The notes beneath the pieces are model-generated. The model made no database searches. It was not told the DNA's origin and saw only the letters and a list, made by a program, of their open reading frames with translations. A stretch of DNA of 64,000 bases, from assembly GCF_010183535.1 (NCBI RefSeq), contig NC_071329.1, positions 18,862,879-18,926,878 on the forward strand. Reading direction: 5' to 3'. This DNA comes from Caenorhabditis remanei. Lineage: Eukaryota > Nematoda > Chromadorea > Rhabditida > Rhabditidae. The position numbers were made by a program, and so were the translations under genes. Shown here piece after piece: positions 35,668 through 44,999 of the stretch; position 1 is the first letter of the stretch; the number at the start of each line of letters is the position of its first letter.

Positions 35668-35982
35668 GGAGTAATTATGTGATCGGTTGAGATCGGCTGG
35701 TGCGCCTTCGGCGCGTTTTATGATCGGTTGAGATCGGCTGGTGCTCCTTCGGCGCGTTTTATGATCGGTTGAGATCGGCTGGTGCGCCTTCGGCGCGTTT
35801 TATGATCGGTTGAGATCGGCTGGTGCGCCTTCGGCGCGTTTTTGTAATCGGTTGAGATTGGCTGGTGAGCTATCCCAACCGATCCTAACAACGCGCTGAA
35901 GACGCACCAGGCAATCTCAACCAATCTTAAAAACGCGCCGAACGCGCTCCAGCCGATCTCAACCGATCACATAATTACTCCT
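35668..35982. repeat. Foldback with tandem 42-bp units in the cyclophilin 3' UTR
   Basis: It starts GGAGTAATTATGTGATCGG and ends with the reverse complement CCGATCACATAATTACTCC. Inside, four to five tandem units of about 42 bp (ATCGGTTGAGATCGGCTGGT, then GCGCCTTCGGCGCG) face about two inverted units. It sits between the cyclophilin stop (35634) and the AATAAA at 36010, so if that signal is used the mature mRNA would contain a long hairpin. Confidence 0.8.
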
Positions 35983-36009
35983 TTCGATATCCTTTTGATA
36001 TATTCATCC

Positions 36010-36015
36010 AATAAA
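36010..36015 (+). terminator. Polyadenylation signal AATAAA, probable for cyclophilin
   Basis: A canonical AATAAA stands in CATCCAATAAATCCTG, 376 bases after the cyclophilin stop and followed by a T-rich stretch. It is the first canonical signal after the stop. Confidence 0.5.
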
Positions 36016-36119
36016 TCCTGTTTTTGTCAATTTTCAAAATTTTCAAGTAGTTTGGCTGAGCGGCGACTCAATCGGCAACGTGCCAAGTCGTGTACGAACG
36101 CGCTTTACTAGAACTCTGG

Positions 36120-36131
36120 TTTCGCGGGAAA
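36120..36131. promoter_or_regulatory. E2F-type site TTTCGCGGGAAA upstream of F-box gene
   Basis: The palindrome-like TTTCGCGGGAAA fits the consensus TTTSSCGC for E2F/EFL-1-DPL-1, about 90 bases before the F-box ATG. The match is seen directly; regulation by E2F is inferred. Confidence 0.4.
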
Positions 36132-36220
36132 ATAATTATTTGAATTCATATTCCCAGAGGGCCACTCATATTGATTTCCTCCTCCTAGACACCCCTTATA
36201 TTTTCTGTCTCTTCAGAACA

Positions 36221-38267
36221 ATGATGATTCCTCTCCTTCGTCTCCCTCATCTTATTTTGAAGCCTATTCTTCATTCATTGAGTTTATGTGATTTGTAAGT
36301 TCAAAATTATCAAAATTTTATATTTTTCAACATTTTCAGAACCAGTTTATCCGCATGCAGCAAAAAAACACGTATTGTAATAAAGATGTTAATCAAATTA
36401 CCATCTCCACACGAGCTGATGCAAAACAGAAGTATTGAATATTGTCCGATGGATTTGTAAGTTTATCAGGTTTTAAAGGCGGATATCTCAAAAGTGGGCG
36501 GAGCCAAAGAAAAGATGTCAACTACAAAAATGATCTACTAGTTTTGATCTACAAAATGAATGTAAATTTAAAAAAAACTCATTAAAAACGGAAGCCATGA
36601 CGGGATCTCAAATATACAACGATTTCAGCCGATCTCAACCAATCTTCTCTAATTTAAAGGCTCATATCTCAAAAATGGGCGGAGCTAGAAAAAAGATGTC
36701 AACTATGAAAATAATCTAATTGTTTTGATCTACAAAATGAATGTAAAATACTGTAACTGTGTCAAAATGGGAAGCTATAACGGGATCTCAAATTTCAAGA
36801 GTATCTCAACCAATCTTATCACCTCTTCAGTACTTTAAAGACGCATATCTCAAAAGTGGGCGGAGCTAGAATATATTTTTAACTATAAAAATGAAGAGCG
36901 TGATTTGATCTACAAAACAAATGTCAATTCAAAAAAATTGGTCAAAAACGGAAGCCATGACGGGATCTCAAGTTCGAGGCGGTCTCAACCAATCTAATCA
37001 TCCCTGTAGTACTTTAATGACGCATATCTCAAAACTGGGCGGAGCCAGAAAAAAACTGTCAACGACGAAAATGGAGAACAAGATGTGATCTACAAAACAA
37101 ACGTAAATTCAAAAAACTGATTAAAAACGGAAGCCATGACAGGATCTCAAATATAAAGGGATTTCAGCCGATCTCAACCAATCTTCGCATTTCTTCTCCA
37201 CTTTAAAGACGTATATCTTAAAAGTGGGCGGAGCTACCAAAAAGTTGTTAACTACAAAAATGATCAACTAGTTTCTATCTACACATTAAATGTAAATTCA
37301 AAAAAATTGGTCAAAAACGGAAACCATGACGGAATCTCAAAGTTGGAAGCCAATCTTCACATTCTTCTGTACTTTAAAGGCGCATATCTCAAAAATGGGC
37401 GGAGCTAGCAAAAAGTTGTCAACTATGAAAATGATCTACACATCTTTCTTCATCAAAATAATATTTTTAATTTCCAGTCTTTGCTACCTGCGTCTCGACA
37501 TGTCAAGCTCTGAATTCCATCAACAAGTGTCCTATTCCATCAGAATCGACTGGGGTGGAATACATCTCTTGATCACTTTGCGTAGAATTGATTCATGCGA
37601 GATTAAGTTCTATTTTCATATCAGATCAATCAATAACACGTGGAATCATGTAATAGACAATCGAAGATGGAAGAAGGATGTGAAATCTGGTATTCTGGAG
37701 ATCAGTGGGGTGTCACTGCCGATTAGTTATCGTTCGAAATTTAAGACATTCCAATTGTTTTGGGACTATGATTACCATGGGTTAATTACCCTAATTAAGT
37801 ATTTCAAGGACACTTTCGCACTGGAAATCGATGAATTATTGATTTTTCTGAAAGATTATAGTGATCTACCAGGCATCAAACTTCTGATAGACTCACTTGC
37901 CAATGCAACCATACAAGAATTATATTTGATATCTGATATTCCAGATGAGGCCTTTCTAAAAATGGTACTGCACAATCTCACTGCCTTAGAGTCCAATGTA
38001 CTTGAGCTCAGTGTCAATGACCAATTTCAGTTTCGTAAACACTTTAAATCTGAAATTTTCAAAGTGGAGAAAGCGAATTGGTTCACTTTTGGCAACCTGC
38101 TTCTCCTTCAAGCTTCTAAAGTCAAAATATCAGATTCACAGTTCACTAATAGAGATATGAAGGAGTATATGGACAGATGGATGACTGGAGAATTTGAAAA
38201 GTTGAAAACTTTGTCAGTGGAGATGTGCGAACAGTTTGATGAGGCATATTTTATGGACCAATGGTAA
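36221..38267 (+). CDS. F-box protein with FBA_2-type C-terminal domain
   Basis: Three exons, 36221-36294, 36340-36456 and 37478-38267, join in phase (TT|A and TT|T junctions) to give about 326 aa. Residues 3-45 form an F-box (PLLRLPHLILKPILHSLSLC, then a SLSACSKKTRIVIK segment), which would dock on an SKR-1 type Skp1 for an SCF ubiquitin ligase. Residues about 130-320 resemble the FBA_2 substrate-binding domain of the large nematode F-box families (SIRIDWGG..., DELLIFLKDYSD..., the closing MCEQFDEAYF). Length is typical for the fbxb group. The first exon begins four bases after a CTTCAG acceptor. Intron 2 is an array of 180-bp repeats. Such genes evolve fast, so no orthologue can be named. 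Start choice is the first Met ahead of the F-box. Confidence 0.83.
36465..37470 (+). repeat. Array of about six 180-bp units in F-box gene intron 2
   Basis: Each unit carries GCATATCTCAAAAGTGGGCG, then GTCAACTACAAAAATGA, TTGATCTACAAAATGAATGT, 'CGGAAGCCATGACGGGATCT' and a CTCAACCAATCTTATCA tail. Starts fall near 36477, 36659, 36838, 37018, 37207 and 37378, spacing about 170-190 bp, all in the same orientation. The same family forms the large inverted array at 50.4-54.1 kb. Confidence 0.85.
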
Positions 38268-39365
38268 ATTTATGTAAAATTTCAGATTCTCCTTGTTATT
38301 AGCTTTAAAATGAGCCCAAACACGATTGGTTTCTGATTACTTTGAATTTTTGATAGGTGCGTCGCGGTCGCGTCGCGGTTTTCAATCAAAAATGACATTT
38401 TTTTAGAAATAGGTTATTATGGGGCTCATTTTGAAGCTAATGACTTCAAAAAAATGACTGGAATAGTTTAGAACTCTTACATTTCGATTTATAACTAGAA
38501 AAAACTGGTTTTTAGGAGAAAAAAAAAATCTTTTTTAGTTTTTTAGATTTAACTCCGTGAATTTTGATTTTCATGCTTTGAAATTAACATTTTCATCACC
38601 AGCGTTTGAAGAGCTTTCAGAAAAGTATAATCATGCCTGGGTTTGAAGAAAATTGGGTCCCGACACGATTTTCTGGGTTACTGTAGTTTTTGTGGTGGGA
38701 CCCGAATTGCTTTAAACCTAGACATGATTATAAGTTTTCATGATTTTATGTAAAATCTCGCATTCTTCTCGGTCTTAGCTTCAAAATGAGCCCAAACACG
38801 ATATATTTGCGATCATTTCAATTTTTGACTGGCGCGTTGCGGTCGCGTCGCGGTTTTTTTTAAATTTTGGAAATAGTCGGAAATAGTGCGATATATGACT
38901 CATTTTATAGCTGAAAATGTCAGGATTACAAACATATCCCTTATTTGTCATTAAAATGTTATTTGGTTGAGAAAATTGTAGATCAAACTTTTGTTGAGAC
39001 CCAAACAAATCCCTTTAACTCTTCAAATTCCGATTTTCTAGTTTTGAAAATTAAATAGTCAAACTCAGCAAGTTACTAGCTTTCAAATGAATATAATCAT
39101 GCCTAGGTTTGCTTCATTTTGATTTTTCAACATTTTCGACCACGCGGCGCGGTCGCGTCGCGGTCAATTTTCGAAAAATTGATGAAACAAGATATTTTTG
39201 GTGTTTTTACTATCATCGGTTTAAAACCGTTTCAAAACGACACCTTAAAGCTCTCTTTTAAAATTCGACCGCGACGCGACCGCGCCGCGTGGTCGAAAAA
39301 GGCGAAAACTAAAAATGAAGCAAATATAGGCAATATGGGGCTCATTTTGAAGCTAATGACGTCAG
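38268..39365. repeat. Terminally inverted units with GACGCGGTCGCGTC-type core, downstream of F-box gene
   Basis: Units begin TAGCTTTAAAATGAGCCCAA and end with its complement GGGCTCATTTTGAAGCTA, with a core of the GCGCGGTCGCGTCGCGG type. Examples lie at about 38300-38440, 38778-38915 and 39110-39360. Between them are copies of a second motif, CCTAGGCATGATTATACT-like with GGGACCCGAATT. No gene is visible. Confidence 0.7.
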
Positions 39366-39544
39366 AAAGACGGATATGTTATTTTCTACTGGTTTACAGG
39401 TCAAACTACATCACAAATGGTGTTCTCGTGGTGAAGCGACAAGATGGAAGGACAGCAACTGTGATATCCGACAGTACGAAATGGTTTCATGTAAAAATTT
39501 TCTGAGAGAAACTTTTCTGTATTTGTTTAATAACAATTTTATCA

Positions 39545-40440
39545 GCATTTACCCGTAATTTGAAGGAAAAATCCATTTTTGGCAATTTTTGAAATGAATT
39601 CTGATGAATAAAATACTTTCTTTCTTTCTTTTCTTAAAAAACCCCCGAAATCTGAATCTGTCGTAAAATATGTTACATCGTGACGTCATTGGTACGCAAT
39701 TACCACCACGCAAAAATGCGGACTCTCCGTGTACTCCTCTCGGACAAGTTGAATTAATTGATTTTTTCAACGGTTTTTTTTCCGTTTTTTCTCGTTTTTT
39801 GGCGATTTTTCTGGTTTTTAATTCCATTTTTTTAAAATTAAATATTTAACTAGCTTGATTTTCATAAAATGCGCACAAAAAATGCTGAAAATATCGTGTT
39901 TTATAGAAAATTAGCTTAATTTATATTTTATCAACTAGTGTTCATAATTTGGAGACTCTATCGACAAAATCTATAGATGAAATCAAGAAAATCACAAAAT
40001 TTATCAAAAAAACTGTTGAAATACAGAAAAAAATCCCGGAAAAACTATAAAAATCGGTGGTAACCCGAATAAAATTATTTCGACTTATCCGAGAGGAGTA
40101 CACGAATTTTTTCCCATAGTTTGAACGAAAAATCCATTTTTTATTAATTTAAAAAATGTTCTTTGATGAATAAACCACTTTTTTCTTTCTTTTCTTCAAG
40201 AAACCCGCAAGTTCTGAATCTGTCGTAAAATATGATGCACCGTGACGCCACCAGTACGCAAACACCGTCACGGAAAATTGCGGCCTCTCCGTGTACTCCT
40301 CTCGGACAAGTTGAATTAATTGATTTTTTCGACGGATTTTGCTCTTTTTTGGCGATTTTTTTGATTTTTCATTTCTATTTTCTGAATTAAATGTCTATTT
40401 TTCCTGATTTAATTAAAAGCGCTCAAAAACAAGCTGAAAA
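39545..40440. repeat. Duplicated 560-bp segment containing a TIR element
   Basis: Segments starting near 39560 and 40120 are diverged direct copies ('AAAATCCATTTTT', a CTTTCTTTCTTTTCTT tract, TCTGAATCTGTCGTAAAATA, CACCGTGACG). Inside the first, GTGTACTCCTCTCGGACAAG at 39729 and its complement ending at 40103 bound about 375 bp of AT-rich DNA, a MITE-like structure. The second copy repeats the left terminus at about 40291; its right end is not clear. Confidence 0.6.
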
Positions 40441-40444
40441 AATA

Positions 40445-41005
40445 GTGTTTAGCGTCTTTTTTGTTTAAAAAGTTAGTTTTTTTTTCAATTTTATCATCCG
40501 CCCGTTTTTCTAATTTTTTGTAGGGGTTTTGATAGGAATGTAGGATTTTCTGAAAGATTAAGAATTTTGAAAATAGTTTCTAGCTCGGATAATTAAAAAT
40601 TTCGGCTTAAGTTATATAAATTTTCAGCCAAGTTGCAGCAATTTTTTGACACTTTATTCTGCATTTTCTTCACTAATTTCTCGATTTTCGGTCCTTCCGA
40701 TCGAGATTTTCTTATTTTTAACGTTTCGCCGGCCGTTTTTTTTCACATAATTTTCGTCGATTTTAATCACAGCATGTCAGCGAAAAAATTAATTATTGTC
40801 CGCTTCGTTGCTTTTTGTTATCAGAATGCTTGTTTTCAAAGATATCGATCCCTTTTTTTGAAAATTTTGATACTTTCAAAAGGATTTTTGTTGAAGTTTT
40901 CTGGAAATCACTCAAATTTGACACTTACTCTGCATTTTGTTCGATAGTTTTTTAATTGTCGTTCCTTACTAACGAGATTTTTACGTTTCTAAAATGCCGG
41001 TGAAT
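40445..41005. other. AT-rich intergenic stretch, no gene seen
   Basis: Only AT-rich sequence with short open frames and no splice-linked coding signal. GATTTTCGGTCCTTCCGAT and similar short motifs recur once or twice (for example near 40960) but form no clear unit. Confidence 0.5.
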
Positions 41006-41009
41006 AGTG

Positions 41010-41917
41010 TATTATCAAAACAATTTTTCTTGATGATTTTCTGAGCCCGCGAAAGTTGCCGCCTTTGAATTTAATAACGCCCCTTTTTTGCAGTCTCGGG
41101 CAGGGTTTTTCGCAAACCGCCACGCACTTATTTCGCGATTTATTTTCAGCTTCGATTATCGAAGTATTTGTAAGCTGTAAAAGGATTTTTGTTGCACGTG
41201 TTCTCCATATGTAGTGGTAAAAAAGAAAACAACGGAACAAGGCATGTTAATTTCCTAATTTTCGTTTGAAAAAACGCGAAAAGCGTCGGAAATTCGGAAA
41301 AATCTGTTGAACGATGACTCGGAAAGAGAAAACTGTAGCAAGACAAGAGAAGGGACAAAGAAAATATGAAAAAAATCAAGCAGTGAGTAACGTTTTTAAA
41401 CATGTTTGTTTAATAAAACTTTAATGCTGGAAAGAAATTAATTCACTTACGGAGCACGAGGATTCCAGTTAAAAACCCGCAAAACTCTGAGCAATATCGA
41501 ATAAGACCGAAATCAGTAGCCATTCCGTGTTTCGTCTTTTCTAGATTGATGATTATACTTATTTATCTGCAAAAATTAATTTTTGGAAGTAGAATTTTTA
41601 TTTGTCTATTTTTCTTTTTCATTGAAGATGTTTGTCCTCCGTTTGTTGCTTTTAACTTCATTCCGTCTGAAACAAACAAAGATTGATGTTTTCCAACAAA
41701 TACAAACTATTTTTCAAACAATTAAAATGTATTGCAGTCAAAAACAACGAAAAATAAAGCATCAACATACGCTGAAAATAAATCGCGAAATAAGTGCGCG
41801 GCGGTTTGCGAAAAACCCTGCCGGAGACTGCAAAAAAGAGGCGTTATTAATTTCAAAAGCGGCAACTTTCGCGGGCTCAGAAAAATGTCAAGAAAAATTG
41901 TTTTGATAATAAGCCTC
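41010..41917. mobile_element. Foldback element with about 140-bp arms
   Basis: The arm at 41010-41153 (containing CTGAGCCCGCGAAAGTTGCC and CGCAAACCGCCACGCACTTA) returns inverted at 41774-41917 with few differences. About 620 bp of AT-rich sequence between the arms shows no transposase. The open frame crossing the right arm is a shadow of the inverted arm. Probably a non-autonomous DNA element; the ends and target duplication are not resolved. Confidence 0.65.
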
Positions 41918-42480
41918 GGCAAAGTTTCGCGGGCGAAACAGTTATTCTTTTATTTTTCATTATGCCATCAATGTTCGTGTTGTTATTCGAATTGGTTCGC
42001 CTACTTCTGCTTTCTCATCACATGCCATTTGACTCATTTTCTCATCTGCAATGTTTCGAGATACAAGTTCCTCGTAGATCCTCATTCTTATTACAAAATT
42101 TACATTTTTATTCAAATCGTTGAAGTTTTGTTGTTTCTCGCCACCATTCTTTTTGTCAAATTTCTATATCCTCCAGCTAGCTGTATCGTCGTGTTCTGTT
42201 TCAATGTTCTGCGAAACTTCTTTCATTCAAAATGTTCCTTGCCATCTAGGAAAACATTTTCGCTAAAACCCGTTTTCGCTACTTTTGTCGCGTCCCACTG
42301 TCATTTAAACTCATATTCACTATCTTTTTCGAATTTCGTATATTCTTATCCTCTCTCTTGTTTCTAGCCGAAATCTCTTACAACAGTTATATTTTTCAGA
42401 ACCGACGCCAATGGATCTCAAAAACTTGGGAGAAAAAAGCGGTGATGAGTGTATACAACAAGCACTCTAGCTTTTTTCAA
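41918..42480. other. Single-copy AT-rich stretch before the satellite
   Basis: An open frame runs to 42367 but has no recognisable domain, and its start lies in the inverted repeat arm. A TTTTTCAG acceptor at about 42393-42400 precedes GAACCGACGCCAATGGATCT, and the satellite starts at 42481. I see no supported gene. Confidence 0.4.
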
Positions 42481-44349
42481 GTCGGAGATCCTCTTACGGG
42501 AGGTCTTCGCACGCGTGTTCATAGGAACGACTCCAGGATCAGTGGCTAGTCTACTGGTCCATGCGTTTAGGAGTCAGTTCTACGCGCACAAAAGATACAC
42601 GAACCGAGTTCGCAAAGTCGGAGATCCTCTTACGAGAGGTCTTCGCACGCGTGTTCATAGGAACGACTCCGGATCAGTAGCTAGTCTACTGGTCCATGCG
42701 TTTAGGAGTCAGTTCTACGCGCACAAAAGATACACGAACCGAGTTCGCAAAGTCGGAGATCCTCTTACGAGAGGTCTTCGCACGCGTGTTCATAGGAACG
42801 ACTCCGGATCAGTAGCTAGTCTACTGGTCCATGCGTTTAGGAGTCAGTTCTACGCGCACAAAAGATACACGAACCGAGTTCGCAAAGTCGGAGATCCTCT
42901 TACGAGAGGTCTTCGCACGCGTGTTCATAGGAACGACTCCGGATCAGTAGCTAGTCTACTGGTCCATGCGTTTAGGAGTCAGTTCTACGCGCACAAAAGA
43001 TACACGAACCGAGTTCGCAAAGTCGGAGATCCTCTTACGAGAGGTCTTCGCACGCGTGTTCATAGGAACGACTCCGGATCAGTAGCTAGTCTACTGGTCC
43101 ATGCGTTTAGGAGTCAGTTCTACGCGCACAAAAGATACACGAACCGAGTTCGCAAAGTCGGAGATCCTCTTACGAGAGGTCTTCGCACGCGTGTTCATAG
43201 GAACGACTCCAGGATCAGTGGCTAGTCTACTGGTCCATGCGTTTAGGAGTCAGTTCTACGCGCACAAAAGATACACGAACCGAGTTCGCAAAGTCGGAGA
43301 TCCTCTTACGAGAGGTCTTCGGACGCGTGTTCATAGGAACGACTCCGGATCAGTAGCTAGTCTACTGGTCCATGCGTTTAGGAGTCAGTTCTACGCGCAC
43401 AAAAGATACACGAACCGAGTTCGCAAAGTCGGAGATCCTCTTACGAGAGGTCTTCGCACGCGTGTTCATAGGAACGACTCCGGATCAGTAGCTAGTCTAC
43501 TGGTCCATGCGTTTAGGAGTCAGTTCTACGCGCACAAAAGATACACGAACCGAGTTCGCAAAGTCGGAGATCCTCTTACGAGAGGTCTTCGCACGCGTGT
43601 TCATAGGAACGACTCCAGGATCAGTGGCTAGTCTACTGGTCCATGCGTTTAGGAGTCAGTTCTACGCGCACAAAAGATACACGAACCGAGTTCGCAAAGT
43701 CGGAGATCCTCTTACGAGAGGTCTTCGGACGCGTGTTCATAGGAACGACTCCGGATCAGTAGCTAGTCTACTGGTCCATGCGTTTAGGAGTCAGTTCTAC
43801 GCGCACAAAAGATACACGAACCGAGTTCGCAAAGTCGGAGATCCTCTTACGAGAGGTCTTCGCACGCGTGTTCATAGGAACGACTCCGGATCAGTAGCTA
43901 GTCTACTGGTCCATGCGTTTAGGAGTCAGTTCTACGCGCACAAAAGATACACGAACCGAGTTCGCAAAGTCGGAGATCCTCTTACGAGAGGTCTTCGCAC
44001 GCGTGTTCATAGGAACGACTCCAGGATCAGTGGCTAGTCTACTGGTCCATGCGTTTAGGAGTCAGTTCTACGCGCACAAAAGATACACGAACCGAGTTCG
44101 CAAAGTCGGAGATCCTCTTACGAGAGGTCTTCGGACGCGTGTTCATAGGAACGACTCCGGATCAGTAGCTAGTCTACTGGTCCATGCGTTTAGGAGTCAG
44201 TTCTACGCGCACAAAAGATACACGAACCGAGTTCGCAAAGTCGGAGATCCTCTTACGAGAGGTCTTCGCACGCGTGTTCATAGGAACGACTCCGGATCAG
44301 TGGCTAGTCTACTGGTCCATGCGTTTAGGAGTCAGTTCTACGCGCACAA
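42481..44349 (+). repeat. 135-bp satellite, 14 copies, with 406-bp higher-order repeat
   Basis: Units starting GTCGGAGATCCTCTTACG begin at 42481, 42617, 42752, 42887, 43022, 43157, 43293, 43428, 43563, 43699, 43834, 43969, 44105 and 44240; the last is truncated at about 44349. Copies are nearly identical. Copies 1, 6, 9 and 12 are 136 bp with CCAGGATCAGTGGC in place of CCGGATCAGTAGC. Copies 7, 10 and 13 have TCGGACGCG in place of TCGCACGCG. The variants recur every third unit, so 43293, 43699 and 44105 start exact 406-bp higher-order repeats. Because 135 is a multiple of three, long open frames appear, but each 136-bp unit breaks them. Confidence 0.95.
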
Positions 44350-44999
44350 TTCGCGATGATTACATCCACGCGGTGATACTAAATGATCGGGTGATAACGT
44401 TTATGAGCGAATACTATTCAAACACTTTTAAAGACAAAATAAAAGGAAAAGAGTTCGGCCAGCACTCTGAAACCTTAAATCATTGAATCTATTTGATTCG
44501 TGTCAGAACCAGTTTTGACTACATCACTCTGAAAACTGCATCATTAGAATCAGCATGACCAGACCTTCCAAATGAGTATAATCATGTCTAGGTCTGAAGC
44601 GATTCGGGTCCCAATACGAAAACTACAGTAACCCAGAAAATCGTGTCAGGACCCAATTTTCTCCAAACCTAGGCATGATTATACTTTTCTGGAAGCTCTT
44701 TCTGAAAAAATGTCATTTTTGGTCATTTTTGAGTAAAAACCGCAACGCGACCGCAACGCATCTTTAGAAAAAATCAACGTTATCCAAAATGCGTCGTGTT
44801 TGTGCTCTTTTTGAAGCTAAATACTGGCTGAACTTGAAAATGTAAGCGAAATTGAGTTTGGAGCGCGTTGCGGTCGGGTAGTGCCATTCGAGATTTGAGA
44901 AAAAGAGAGATCAAAACTTTTAATTTTCTAAACAGGCTATAACAATCAATACTATCATCAAAACATCATCAATCGATACAAAAAGACATCCGATAAGAT
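44350..44999. other. Spacer between satellite and SLC36 gene
   Basis: No gene is visible. It holds a copy of the GGGACCC/CCTAGGCATGATTATACT motif pair at about 44570-44690, a GCAACGCGACCGCAACGCA core near 44740, and the AT-rich probable 3' UTR of the minus-strand transporter. I found no canonical AATAAA for it. Confidence 0.5.

Noticed and set aside
41732..42367. 211-codon open frame with Cys/Phe-rich C-terminal part
   Set aside because: The start lies in an inverted repeat arm, no domain or splice partner is visible, and composition matches AT-rich noncoding DNA. A divergent receptor fragment cannot be fully excluded.
42481..44349. CRISPR-like array
   Set aside because: The units are contiguous and near-identical with no spacers, and the genome is an animal's.
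42449..44486. Long overlapping open frames (up to 258 codons) across the 135-bp array
   Set aside because: They exist only because the unit is 45 codons long; every 136-bp unit shifts the frame and ends them, and the peptide has no recognisable domain.
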